DNA of 64,000 nt, from contig CANQAC010000002.1 in the NCBI GenBank assembly GCA_947589345.1, positions 1-64,000 of the forward strand, given 5' to 3'. Shown here in pieces: positions 52,813 to 61,471 of this stretch (the stretch's first letter is position 1; each line of letters opens with the position of its first letter). A model generated the notes under the pieces. It was not told the origin of the DNA. It did not search any database and saw only the letters and a program-made list of their open reading frames with translations. A program made the translations under genes and the position numbers. Source of the DNA: an uncultured Akkermansia sp. (GTDB lineage Bacteria > Verrucomicrobiota > Verrucomicrobiia > Verrucomicrobiales > Akkermansiaceae).

Positions 52813-53883
52813 TTACAATTCCGGGTAGGAACCGAGCACCTTCAACATGGGGCTGCCGCGTCGCAGCTCCTCAATGCAACTTTGGAGCGGGCGGGCCAAT
52901 TCATGCCCCTCGACATCCATGTAGAATAAATATTCCCATGAAATGTTGCGAGCCGGGCGTGAATCAATGCAGTAAATATTGATGTTGTGCTTTTTGAAGA
53001 GCAACAGCACGTCGGCAAGTGAACCGGGAACATGCGGGACACCGAAGCAAATCGTTGTGCGATCCTTTCCGGTCGGGCGAGTCAGCTGCTTGCCAACCAC
53101 GGCAAAGCGAGTGGTGTTAGTCGCATTATCCTGAATGTTCGCTTCCTGTACCTGTAAGTCACACAATCTCCCGACCAGCCTGCTACCCAAAGCAGCGGCG
53201 CCCTTGTCAGCCTCGGCATGCGCCATCTTCGCCGCGGACGCTGTCGATGCTGTCGATATCTGCTCCGCGTTCGGGAAATTCTGCTGCAGCCACAGCTTGC
53301 ACTGTCCCAACACCTGAGGATGCGAATAGATGGTGCGAATATCCTCACGAGTACAGTTCGCCAACAAGCAATTCTGCACACTTTGCATGCACTGGGCACA
53401 AATGCGCAGGGTGTTGCTGGCCATCAACAAATCCATTGTCTGCGTCACAAAACCAGCCGTATTATTTTCAATCGGGATCACCGCAAAATCCACTTCGCCA
53501 CGCTCTGCTGCATTGAATAAATGAGAGAACGACGGGAATGGCAGGAGCGTCACGCTCTCACCGAAACGAGCTAACGCCGCCTGATGACTCCAGGTACCCT
53601 CCGGCCCCAGATAGCCCACGCGCAACCCTCCCTCCAACAAGTACCCGCAGCTGATAATTTGACGGTAAATGCGCAGCAGCGCCTCTTCCGGCAGGACACC
53701 GCCATTCAGCTTAACCAATTTTTCACGTTGCGCACTCTCACGCTCCGGCACGAAAAGCGCTGACGCATCGGTTGCTTTAATTTCGCCGACGCGATGTACG
53801 TACTGCATGCGCTCTTTGAGCAACTCCACGATGGAGGCGTCCACACGGTCAATTTGTTCGCGCAACTGTTCTATCTCATCCAT
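52813..53883 (-). CDS. pheA: Bifunctional chorismate mutase / prephenate dehydratase
   Basis: 356 residues of the P-protein for phenylalanine synthesis. Chorismate mutase (about 1-85) begins MDEIEQLREQIDRVDASIVE. Prephenate dehydratase (about 90-270) has RVGYLGPEGTWSHQAA, FAVIPIENNTAGFV and the NTTRF catalytic Thr-Arg. The ACT domain (about 280-356) has VPHVPGSLADVLLLFKKHNI and IDSRPARNISWEYLFYMD, the Phe-binding region for feedback control. The ATG at 53883 is the family start and fits a promoter eight bases upstream. Confidence 0.94.
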   Translation of the reverse strand: MDEIEQLREQIDRVDASIVELLKERMQYVHRVGEIKATDASALFVPERESAQREKLVKLNGGVLPEEALLRIYRQIISCGYLLEGGLRVGYLGPEGTWSHQAALARFGESVTLLPFPSFSHLFNAAERGEVDFAVIPIENNTAGFVTQTMDLLMASNTLRICAQCMQSVQNCLLANCTREDIRTIYSHPQVLGQCKLWLQQNFPNAEQISTASTASAAKMAHAEADKGAAALGSRLVGRLCDLQVQEANIQDNATNTTRFAVVGKQLTRPTGKDRTTICFGVPHVPGSLADVLLLFKKHNINIYCIDSRPARNISWEYLFYMDVEGHELARPLQSCIEELRRGSPMLKVLGSYPEL

Positions 53884-53891
53884 GCGCGTGC

Positions 53892-53921
53892 ATTCTACCA
53901 CAAAGTTAGCCCATTTGGCAA
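53892..53921 (-). promoter_or_regulatory. Promoter of the pheA-holB-yicC-gmk operon
   Basis: TTGCCA (53916-53921), an 18-base spacer and TAGAAT (53892-53897) on the minus strand, eight bases before the pheA ATG. The start of transcription is predicted at or next to the start codon. Confidence 0.65.
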
Positions 53922-54036
53922 GAGCAGACCAAGCAACGCCCCGACACCGCCAGAGGACAAAAATGAGAGCACCGAACCGGGAAAAAGGGGGTAAGGGATT
54001 TATCGTTTGGACAAAATAGGGTACCATAAAGTCTGT

Positions 54037-54180
54037 ATGGCAAACACAGACAAAGAACAAGAAGGTATTACGAGCATGATTGAGGCCCGCCATAAGTACA
54101 TGATACTACGCATGTTCCAAGGTCATGCGACGTTTTTCGGCCCGTTGTTCAAGAGCGGCCTGCTCTCCATCAAGCCGTAA
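54037..54180 (+). CDS. Possible small protein
   Basis: A 47-codon frame from ATG to TAA encoding MANTDKEQEGITSMIEARHK then YMILRMFQGHATFFGPLF and a basic end. It fills part of the 434-base gap 53884-54317 between pheA and the large secreted protein. A TACCAT (54022-54027) stands nine bases before the ATG, in the same position as other -10 elements here, but no good -35 is seen. A second short frame (54184-54294) follows. The remainder of the gap shows nothing. Conservation is not known. Confidence 0.35.
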   Translation: MANTDKEQEGITSMIEARHKYMILRMFQGHATFFGPLFKSGLLSIKP

Positions 54181-54317
54181 AAAATGCTCATAGCGTTCTT
54201 GGGAAAGTATGCCGCTCACAAAAGGGGCGCCTCACGTGCGACACAACCGGCATCAGTGCGGTGGGAGCAACCGACAAAACGAAAGCAGAAGTAGATGAGT
54301 AGTCCTACTTTTTCCGC

Positions 54318-56477
54318 TTATTTTTTGTAGAAAGGCGATTTCTCATAGAAGGATCGCATGGCTTCCACGTCAGCCTTGAACTCGGCATTGATCGCTTCGA
54401 TACCTGCCACATCGGCGCAGCGGAAAAGCATGAGCCAATGTCTCCATCCTACATGACGCGCTGCGGGTTGAGAGATTTTGCCCTGCGGATTGTAGTACAG
54501 TTTACCCCCATAATTTACATTTGGTGAGTGTACCTTGAATCCATCTACAGAATCGATCTTCCCCTCCGGAGGATAGGCAGATTGACCATTCGGATCGAAT
54601 ATCAGATGATTCATCTCTGCGAACCATGAATGACGCGGAGTTTCCTCTATGGCTTTCAGGATGTGCGTAGCGGTTTGCACGGCAAGTTTTTTTAGCTCTT
54701 CTGTGAAGGGAGCCGCAACCTGTTCGTGCCCGACGGCGAGAGCTGCCTTGGTGGCCGTCACCCAATCGGGAGCCATTTTGTCGGTGGCTATCTCCGAGAG
54801 CTTTCTCTCCTTCCCCTGCTCATCCACAAAGAGGGCGTTATCATTCGCGATATGGGGCGCCGTATAGGCGGGGGCATTGCTCTGCGCGTAGCAAAGACCC
54901 ATATTTTCCGCCAACCAGGCGCGACGCAGTGCAGCAGGCATACGGCGTAAGGCTGCGATTCCCTCCTCGTACTGCGTATCTTTGGGCGAAGCGGCGGTCG
55001 TGCCTCCCATGGCGGTCTTTTGCGGTTCCTCGGAAGCGGTGTCCGGCTTCTCGTTTTCGTGGGCAGGTGGAATGAATTCAAGAAGTTCCTCAGTCCCTAA
55101 AATCCGCATGCAGAGCGCTACTTGCGCCATGGTACGCCCGTAATTTGACACAAATTGACTCTGAAGACTAAAAGGCTTGATTTCCCCAAAAGAATCGACG
55201 AAGTAGAGATCCTTTACATTTGGCCCGTTAAAGGTCCAATTGCGCATGAATGTGCGGAGCGTGAAGACTCTGTCGTCCTTCACGTCGGTTGCCGGCGAAC
55301 CGTCCTTCTTGACAAATTTGCGGGCGACGTAAGCACGTTCGAGGTCGCGCAACAGGGGCGGCATCTCTTTGAAAAAGGCTTTGCCAAAGTGTCGTGCCAT
55401 TTGGCAGATTGGCTCCTTATAGTGTTCCAGAATGACCTCCTGGGGGATTTGCTGCAGCTCACTGAGAAGTTGCCAAGTACGGCCGCTCACACTGCGTCCA
55501 TCCGGCATGTAAATTACCACATGGGGGTTCAGCCAACTGCAGGTATAATTGAACCCGTCATTATTACCCCCTCCATAATAAAGCCCCACGGAAATAGCTA
55601 TCTGAGCGTACTTTTTCACAAGGAAGGTCGGTGGGCCGGAATGGTCGTCCTTGCCGGACTTAAATCGCTCCTCCAGCAGTTCAAACATGGAAGCGATAGC
55701 CTCTTCTTCCCGCTTTTTAATCTCCGCGATCTTCTGTTTATGAAATTGGCGCATCGCTTTCACCTCCTCCGGGAAAAGAGTGAGAATATCATGAGCTCCA
55801 ATGAGATCACCACATGCCAGTACAACATTGCCCCAACGCGTATAATCGATGCCTCCCTTCTTTCGAATAGCATCCCACGCCTTTTCTTCCTTTCCGTCTG
55901 CTCCCACAAAACAGCCCTCCCAATCTCCCGGCGCGCTATACTTATGGCCACTATCCAAGGTGATTGTACGCGACTGTTGTTTATGAGAGGCGCCTTTGAC
56001 ATCCGGATAGTAAAGCTTCTTATCCAGCGTGGCAAGAAGAGCCCAGCGAGCGTCATCCGGCATTTCTTTCAGCAAGTGCCTTGCCGTGTTTTTTACTACG
56101 CGGGTAACATCTTTCGCAAAATAATAGAGAGGGACTTCCAGTTTAAATTGGAGGGTTTTATTGTATATTTCGCCCCATCGACCTTCCTTGACATTTCCGA
56201 TGGCGTCCCCCAATGTCATTATTTTCTTCGTCCGTCCGATAAACAGCGCGTCGCCATAGGTAGCTGGTCGGTTATGATACTGTTTCATAGCGACGGAGCC
56301 ATCCGCCTTAAAGAAAAGGCCTAATTGTTCGCATATATAGCAGTCTGCAGCTTGGGGCGGCAATTGCTTAATTTTTGTGACGAGATCCATGAGATCCTTG
56401 CGCTGTTTCCCCTTTATACCGGAAACATCAACCGGCTTGTACTCCGCCCATGCCGTATTCGCGATGCTCGCGAACAT
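54318..56477 (-). CDS. Large secreted repeat protein, out of frame with its signal peptide
   Basis: 719 residues from the first in-frame ATG, but that ATG lies inside the signal sequence. The frame continues upstream without a stop through SLLLAYFKRFIIFVASIVL, a proper hydrophobic core ending at the cleavage site NTAWA. It has no normal start codon there; the preceding ATG (56559, reading MTAFAPPP) is in another frame, separated by a run of ten C. Nine or twelve C would join them. The mature protein has about three divergent repeats: a helix with QLPPQ or RMPAA, a GL-x-Y/F turn, and a module ending HLLKEMP/HILKAIE before W-x2-L. No enzyme motif is recognised. Confidence 0.65.
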   Translation of the reverse strand: MFASIANTAWAEYKPVDVSGIKGKQRKDLMDLVTKIKQLPPQAADCYICEQLGLFFKADGSVAMKQYHNRPATYGDALFIGRTKKIMTLGDAIGNVKEGRWGEIYNKTLQFKLEVPLYYFAKDVTRVVKNTARHLLKEMPDDARWALLATLDKKLYYPDVKGASHKQQSRTITLDSGHKYSAPGDWEGCFVGADGKEEKAWDAIRKKGGIDYTRWGNVVLACGDLIGAHDILTLFPEEVKAMRQFHKQKIAEIKKREEEAIASMFELLEERFKSGKDDHSGPPTFLVKKYAQIAISVGLYYGGGNNDGFNYTCSWLNPHVVIYMPDGRSVSGRTWQLLSELQQIPQEVILEHYKEPICQMARHFGKAFFKEMPPLLRDLERAYVARKFVKKDGSPATDVKDDRVFTLRTFMRNWTFNGPNVKDLYFVDSFGEIKPFSLQSQFVSNYGRTMAQVALCMRILGTEELLEFIPPAHENEKPDTASEEPQKTAMGGTTAASPKDTQYEEGIAALRRMPAALRRAWLAENMGLCYAQSNAPAYTAPHIANDNALFVDEQGKERKLSEIATDKMAPDWVTATKAALAVGHEQVAAPFTEELKKLAVQTATHILKAIEETPRHSWFAEMNHLIFDPNGQSAYPPEGKIDSVDGFKVHSPNVNYGGKLYYNPQGKISQPAARHVGWRHWLMLFRCADVAGIEAINAEFKADVEAMRSFYEKSPFYKK

Positions 56478-56536
56478 CAGAACAATTGACGCGACAAAAA
56501 TTATAAAACGCTTAAAATAAGCTAATAACAGAGACA

Positions 56537-56546
56537 GGGGGGGGGG
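56537..56546. repeat. Ten-base G/C homopolymer at the start of the secreted protein gene
   Basis: Ten consecutive G on the plus strand (C on the coding strand) lie 10 bases downstream of the ATG at 56559-56557. This is the longest G/C homopolymer I noticed in the window, and its length decides whether the signal peptide is translated. Confidence 0.85.
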
Positions 56547-56710
56547 CGAAGGCAGTCATAAAAAATAAAGGGAACAGGCTAAACCGTGAAGCACGTGCCA
56601 AATTTCGACATGAGATAACGAACTGTTGTCGATAAAGGCAAGAGCATTCTATTCTGTGCCACCTTACTAGTAAAGCTTTTTTTGCGCACTCGGACAAAAT
56701 CCGGGATTAT

Positions 56711-57679
56711 TCATACCAACCCCACGGCGCGCCTCACCCGAGAAAGCGTTTTATTCGCCTCTTCACGAGCGCGTTCTGCGCCGGCGCTCAGCACATCATC
56801 TACATATTCCGGGTGTTCAAGCAGCCACTCACGCTTCTCACGGGCCTCACGGAAATACTCCCAATAAGCCTCAAAGAGTTGCTGTTTGAACTGACCGTAA
56901 CCAAAACCGCCGGAGCGATGTCGCTCCACCATGGTCTCATAATCCCGCGCGGAAGCAAAGAGTTTGTAGAGAGCCAGGATAACCGAGTTTTCAGTAGGTT
57001 TGGGTTGGTCCAACGGGGTTGTATCGGTAACGATCTTCTTGTTGATGAGCTTACGGGTTGTCTTCTCGTCTCCGAAGATAGGTAAAGCGTTCCCATAACT
57101 TTTGCTCATTTTCTGCCCATCCAATCCGGGGACGATGGCCGTGGATTCGCTGATAATCGGCTCCGGCAACTTGAAGAGCCCGGCCCCAAAAGCCTCGTTC
57201 ATCTTACCGGCCAAGTCGCGAGTGACCTCCAAATGCTGCTTCTGGTCCTTGCCTACCGGAACAGCATCCGAACCATACAGCAAAATATCCGCAGCCATTA
57301 GAACCGGATACGCAAACAACGCGTGTGTCGACGCTATTCCACGTGCCATCTTTTCCTTGTAAGAGTGACAACGCTCCAGCAGCCCCATCGGGCATACTGA
57401 AGAGAGAATCCAAGCCAGCTCATTGACCTCAGGAACTGCTGATTGCTCAAAAAATACTGCCCGCTGCGGATCAAGTCCACATGCCAAAAAATCTACCGCC
57501 AGCGACCGCGTATTTTCACGTAAAGCCTGCGGAGAGGACATGGTGGTCATTGCGTGGTAATTGGCAATAAAATAAAAGGCCTCTCCCTTGTACTGAAGTT
57601 GCACGGCGGGGAGGATGGCGCCGAAATAATTACCGATGTGGAGTTGGCCACTGGGTTGAAGACCGGTGAGAAATCGCAT
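56711..57679 (-). CDS. trpS: Tryptophanyl-tRNA synthetase
   Basis: 322-residue class I synthetase charging tRNA-Trp. The HIGH motif is QLHIGNYFGAIL, the KMSKS motif GQKMSKSYGNAL, and SVCPMGLLERCHSYKEK and PVLMAADILLYGSD are typical. Length is normal for the bacterial short form. It is the last gene of the six-gene run starting at the Sel1 protein, 14 bases after the thioredoxin-like gene. Confidence 0.95.
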   Translation of the reverse strand: MRFLTGLQPSGQLHIGNYFGAILPAVQLQYKGEAFYFIANYHAMTTMSSPQALRENTRSLAVDFLACGLDPQRAVFFEQSAVPEVNELAWILSSVCPMGLLERCHSYKEKMARGIASTHALFAYPVLMAADILLYGSDAVPVGKDQKQHLEVTRDLAGKMNEAFGAGLFKLPEPIISESTAIVPGLDGQKMSKSYGNALPIFGDEKTTRKLINKKIVTDTTPLDQPKPTENSVILALYKLFASARDYETMVERHRSGGFGYGQFKQQLFEAYWEYFREAREKREWLLEHPEYVDDVLSAGAERAREEANKTLSRVRRAVGLV

Positions 57680-57693
57680 AAGGAGAGATAAGG

Positions 57694-58284
57694 TCAGGGG
57701 TTAGAAGGCAGTGCAGCGTCTGCGGGGGAAACTTGAGCGTCATCGTCACGGGTAAGCACTCGGTGCAAGTAGCGCTGCAAACTGGCAGCGTTGTAAGCTC
57801 CTTCAATTGTGCGTAACCTCACGCCCTCGGCGTACAAGATCGTAGTCGGCACTTTAGTAATCTGGAAATGTTCGGCCAGGGCCGGGTACGCATCGGCATT
57901 CACGTCCACTACCTGTACGTTCCCTTTTTCCGCCTTAGCCAACTGTTGCAGCTCACGAATCATATCCGCGCTATGCGAACACCACGGCGCGGTGAAGCAA
58001 AGCCATAACGTGCGTCCAGACACGCCGGTGACCTGCCGAATATCCTGGCCGCTGTACTGACTATACAACTCATAGTGCGGAGTGGTCAGAAGCTCCGTAG
58101 GCACCGGGCCGAGGCCGGCGGAGCGTACGTGCAAAGACTCCTGATCCGGACACGGAGCAGGCCGCGAAATGGATGCGGGGATATCCTGAGCAACTGCTTG
58201 ATCCTCATCCGAATCATCACAGCCGACCAGGAATACGCCTATCGCCGCTATGCTCAACTGCCATTTCTTCACAGACGTAATCAT
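57694..58284 (-). CDS. Thioredoxin-like lipoprotein with a CxxS site
   Basis: 196 residues. The signal peptide ends FLVGC (lipobox). The thioredoxin fold is seen in LCFTAPWCSHSADM, VVDVNADAYPALAEHF and ITKVPTTILYAEG (cis-Pro). The usual Cys-x-x-Cys is Cys-Ser-His-Ser, so it has one active-site thiol and cannot make the normal intramolecular disulfide. It may act as an isomerase-like or glutathionylation-type protein, or bind partners only. It lies between the HU-like gene (3 bases) and trpS (14 bases). Confidence 0.85.
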   Translation of the reverse strand: MITSVKKWQLSIAAIGVFLVGCDDSDEDQAVAQDIPASISRPAPCPDQESLHVRSAGLGPVPTELLTTPHYELYSQYSGQDIRQVTGVSGRTLWLCFTAPWCSHSADMIRELQQLAKAEKGNVQVVDVNADAYPALAEHFQITKVPTTILYAEGVRLRTIEGAYNAASLQRYLHRVLTRDDDAQVSPADAALPSNP

Positions 58285-58287
58285 CGC

Positions 58288-58605
58288 TCATTTCCGATCA
58301 TTTTGGAAGCCGATAGTGTGTCCTACCCTCCGGTGTTCGCGAGAAAGACCGGGAGAAGGATGAAAACGCACCACAGCACGCTCCGGCAACACCATCTCTT
58401 GCCCGGTTCGCGGAAGAAGCAGCCGGCGCGCTCGCACACGCTTATAACGAAAACTGCCGAATCTCGCCAGGCGCACCTCTCCATCCTCCAACAAGCCGGC
58501 GCGCACGGCTCGCAACACGGCATTCAGCGCTACTTGGGCTGCCGAGGGCGTAGCTGTACCTCCGAGTTCACGGCGCACTTCCGCCAACAGGTCTGGATCA
58601 TTCAT
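58288..58605 (-). CDS. Divergent HU/IHF-like protein
   Basis: 105 residues. The HU pattern is visible: a helix pair (LLAEVRRELGGT, AQVALNAVLRAVRAGLLE), then GEVRLARFGSFRYKRVRAR and the arm with RTGQEMVLPERAVVRFHPS. It has few Lys and many Arg, unlike the HU at 1712. It is translated from the six-gene operon, 18 bases after the zinc protease. It may bind DNA with different specificity. Confidence 0.8.
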   Translation of the reverse strand: MNDPDLLAEVRRELGGTATPSAAQVALNAVLRAVRAGLLEDGEVRLARFGSFRYKRVRARRLLLPRTGQEMVLPERAVVRFHPSPGLSREHRRVGHTIGFQNDRK

Positions 58606-58623
58606 GGCCGTTAAATTGAAAAG

Positions 58624-59430
58624 TCATCGTCGAGATCGAGACGCACTCGACAGCAAGTGGAGCGCGTAGTACACCAACATCGCAATGGAAGAAAGCGCAG
58701 CAGATACATACGTCATAGCCGCCCAACGCAAAGCGGACTGCGCTTGCCCATGAGCCGAGCACGTTGCCATGCCCGAATCTCGAAGCCACGCCAGTGCACG
58801 ACGAGATGCATCAAACTCCACCGGCAAAGTCACTAACGCAAAAACTGTTGTGCTGGCAAACAGACCCAACCCAATCCATGCGACAAGCGTACTGCCGCCG
58901 GCCGCAGCAAGCGCCAAACCGACCATCAGCACAATTTGACCAAGGCGCGAACCTATGTTTACCATCGGCACCAAGCGGGAACGCAACCCGAGCCATGCGT
59001 ACGCTTTGGCATGCTGCACTGCGTGTCCGCACTCATGAGCTGCTACAGCCATAGCCGCGACCGTAGATTGAGAATACACCACATCGGAGAGGTTGACGGT
59101 ACGATTGACGGGATTGTAGTGGTCAGTAAGCTGCCCCCGCACATGGGTGATCTGCACATCATCCAGCCCATGCGCATCCAACATGCGGCGAGCGACTTGA
59201 GCGCCGGTAAGCGAAATCTCCTCAGCCGAGAATCTTTTCATATTCGCCATCATGCGATTTTGGACAATGGAGCCGACGACACCAGCCAACCCAATCAGCA
59301 CCAATCCAATGATCGAGGCGCTATCCAGACTACCCAAGCCCATGGAATTGGCACTCAGGCCCAATGAATCCGCGCCATCGTATTCAAAAGAGAATTGCGC
59401 CAGGCAAATCAATGTGTTTAGTATTGTCAT
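58624..59430 (-). CDS. Membrane zinc metallopeptidase (YugP-like)
   Basis: 268 residues. A membrane helix near the N-terminus is followed by a zinc site in AVAAHECGHAVQHAKAYAWL (HExxH as HECGH) and more hydrophobic segments toward the C-terminus, as in the YugP/Zn_peptidase_2 family. Upstream is the usual DVQITHVRGQLTDHYNP region. Its substrates are unknown. The start overlaps the queG stop by four bases. Confidence 0.88.
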   Translation of the reverse strand: MTILNTLICLAQFSFEYDGADSLGLSANSMGLGSLDSASIIGLVLIGLAGVVGSIVQNRMMANMKRFSAEEISLTGAQVARRMLDAHGLDDVQITHVRGQLTDHYNPVNRTVNLSDVVYSQSTVAAMAVAAHECGHAVQHAKAYAWLGLRSRLVPMVNIGSRLGQIVLMVGLALAAAGGSTLVAWIGLGLFASTTVFALVTLPVEFDASRRALAWLRDSGMATCSAHGQAQSALRWAAMTYVSAALSSIAMLVYYALHLLSSASRSRR

Positions 59431-60344
59431 GATTCAGATGTTACAGGTGAAAAAGCATGAATGTTGCGCCGCAAATGCTCTGCACCGGTGCGCCGCACCG
59501 GTGAATTGGCGAAAAGTTCCTCCCACTTTTCCCACGACAAATCCGCCATTTCCTCCGTGGTCATGCCCGCCACACGCGCAGGCATGAGCAGATGCGGATC
59601 CACGCGACGAGGTGTTTCCTTTCGGTTCCACGGGCACACTTCCTGACAGACATCGCATCCGTACAATCTCCCGCGCAAAGCCTCCTGTATTTCCGGAGGA
59701 GCGGTCTCTTGCCTGGTCTCTATCGTCCAATATGCCAGACACCGTCGTGCATCGCACTGCCCGTGGCTCAAGGCGTGGGTGGGGCACGCCTTTTCACAGC
59801 GGTGACAGCTTCCGCAATGGTTAGCCATCGGTTGGTCCACCGGCAACTCCAGCGTCGTGAGAATACACGAAAGAAAACAGAATGAACCTCCCAGCGGCCG
59901 CACCAACAAACTGTGGCGACCAATCCATCCCAACCCGGCCATGGCGGCAAAAAAACGCTCGCTCACCGGCCCGGAATCGCTGAAGCAGCGTTGTCGCCCG
60001 CCGTACATCTGCAGTGTCTCGTCCAAATCGGCCAGCTTGGGGGCCAGCAACTTGTGGTAATCCTCCCCCTGTGCATACCGTGCCACAGAACCAGTGGCAC
60101 GCCGGGCATCCTGCCGCGGGTATTCATAGGTGAGCATAATCACACGCCGCACCCCGGGCAAGACTTTCGCCGGCTCTTGACGCAGGGGAAGATGCCGCTC
60201 AAGCCAATCCATATCTGCATGACAACCAGCTTGCAGCCAACGGCTTAAAGAATCTCCCTGAGGCGCATCGGCAGCCGCCACCCCCACCGCTGAGAAACCC
60301 AGTTGCTCAGCTGCATAACTCACCGCTTGGCGTGCAGCCTTCAT
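59427..60344 (-). CDS. queG: Epoxyqueuosine reductase
   Basis: 305 residues. It uses cobalamin and two [4Fe-4S] clusters for the last step of queuosine synthesis in tRNA. The cluster Cys are in HCGSCHRCEKACPTHAL and YGCDVCQEVCPWNRK. SVARYAQGEDYHKLL and DSGPVSERFFAAMAGLGWIG are family motifs; the latter holds the catalytic Asp. It acts on the product of tgt (13408), whose zinc site is missing. Coupled by four-base overlaps to both neighbours. ATG at 60344 gives the normal start. Confidence 0.93.
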   Translation of the reverse strand: MKAARQAVSYAAEQLGFSAVGVAAADAPQGDSLSRWLQAGCHADMDWLERHLPLRQEPAKVLPGVRRVIMLTYEYPRQDARRATGSVARYAQGEDYHKLLAPKLADLDETLQMYGGRQRCFSDSGPVSERFFAAMAGLGWIGRHSLLVRPLGGSFCFLSCILTTLELPVDQPMANHCGSCHRCEKACPTHALSHGQCDARRCLAYWTIETRQETAPPEIQEALRGRLYGCDVCQEVCPWNRKETPRRVDPHLLMPARVAGMTTEEMADLSWEKWEELFANSPVRRTGAEHLRRNIHAFSPVTSES

Positions 60345-61471
60345 AATTCTGTTGCTATTCGGCGCAGCGGCGCCTCTATCCAATCGTGCAAAAACGGAGC
60401 AATGGGAAGCGCCTGCACGACGCGTAGCGATGCACGAGCAACGCGCTGCTGCCATGTTCCCGACACGATAGCTTTGATGCGGTAGCCCATGCGCTGTTCA
60501 TTGGTGGACGCTTCCCGACATCCGAGTTTGGAGGCCATTCGATAGTACGCCAATGCCTTGCCAACGTCCGGGGAGAGACCCCCCAAGCCACGCTCATACA
60601 TCATTGCCAAATTGTTAATGGCACGTGGATCCTTCCACTGCAATCCCTTGCGGTACAAAAAAAGAGCCGTTCTATAGTCCGGTCCCCCGTATATTCCCAT
60701 TCCTTTCATATGCATATACCCCGCATAAAAAAAGAGATTAGGCGTGTCAGGATGCTGGCGTGCAACAGATTTGAGGATGGCTAGTGCACCTTTTGGATCA
60801 TGGCCCGTGCCGATGCCAAACATGAGATAGCGCGCCAATTCTACGCGCGCTTTCGGCAAGCCCATGCGCGCGGCCTCTTTCATGCGTGAAAAGGCATTTT
60901 TAAGCGAACTGCGCGTTGCCTTGCGCTCTTCATAACGGGCCGAGCGGTACTGGGCCTCCGCTGCCAAATGTCTATTGTCAGTCTCTCGTGCAATCAAATC
61001 AGCCCATTCAGCTGCTTTGCGCATGTTTGCCTCAATCCCCTTGCGACGGCCCTCGTACACATCCAACAAGAGTAAGCTGGCTTCCTCATGACCGGCCAAC
61101 GCGCATTGCTCAAGCATTTTCGGCACGGGGGTCACATTGCTCACCGCCTGATTATCCAGTATAGACCGTGCTTGTTCGTAAAGGATCTGCGCTTCAGGCA
61201 ACGATAACTTGGGAGTAGCGGCGGTTAGTGATGTAGCTTGCATCGCATCCCTCTCCTTGTGCGTCCACACAGCGACCGTACCGCCAATGAGCAGTATCAT
61301 CACAAGCAGCCCTATTATCTTCTTGCGCATCCATGTTTCTTTTACCACATTTTGCTCGCCTTGTCCATGCCAAAGCATAGCGCTTCCCTGCTCCGCGGGC
61401 TGTTCATCCTTCGGTGAAAAGACTTGAACAGCACCGGAATCGGGTATATAGTGAGCGGGTACGCGCGTCAT
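60341..61471 (-). CDS. Membrane-anchored Sel1-repeat protein
   Basis: 376 residues from the ATG at 61471, or 329 from the ATG at 61330 (MRKKIIGLLVMILLIGG). A single membrane helix follows the second start. The outer part has Sel1-type helical repeats of about 36 residues: HEEASLLLLDVYEGRRKG, LPKARVELARYLMFGIGTG, TPNLFFYAGYMHMKGMGI, PRAINNLAMMYERGLGGLS. Such repeats bind proteins, often in signalling or envelope tasks. The long form shares its ATG bases with the divergent mutS start and would contain the mutS promoter, so the short form is as likely. It overlaps queG by four bases. Confidence 0.8.
   Translation of the reverse strand: MTRVPAHYIPDSGAVQVFSPKDEQPAEQGSAMLWHGQGEQNVVKETWMRKKIIGLLVMILLIGGTVAVWTHKERDAMQATSLTAATPKLSLPEAQILYEQARSILDNQAVSNVTPVPKMLEQCALAGHEEASLLLLDVYEGRRKGIEANMRKAAEWADLIARETDNRHLAAEAQYRSARYEERKATRSSLKNAFSRMKEAARMGLPKARVELARYLMFGIGTGHDPKGALAILKSVARQHPDTPNLFFYAGYMHMKGMGIYGGPDYRTALFLYRKGLQWKDPRAINNLAMMYERGLGGLSPDVGKALAYYRMASKLGCREASTNEQRMGYRIKAIVSGTWQQRVARASLRVVQALPIAPFLHDWIEAPLRRIATEL
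61424..61452 (+). promoter_or_regulatory. mutS promoter
   Basis: TTGAAC (61424-61429), a 17-base spacer and TATAGT (61447-61452), giving a leader of about 11 bases before the ATG at 61470. Confidence 0.6.

Noticed and set aside
55155..56324. 389-codon plus-strand frame opposite the large secreted protein
   Set aside because: It is antisense to a gene with a signal peptide and internal repeats. The translation has no recognisable domain.
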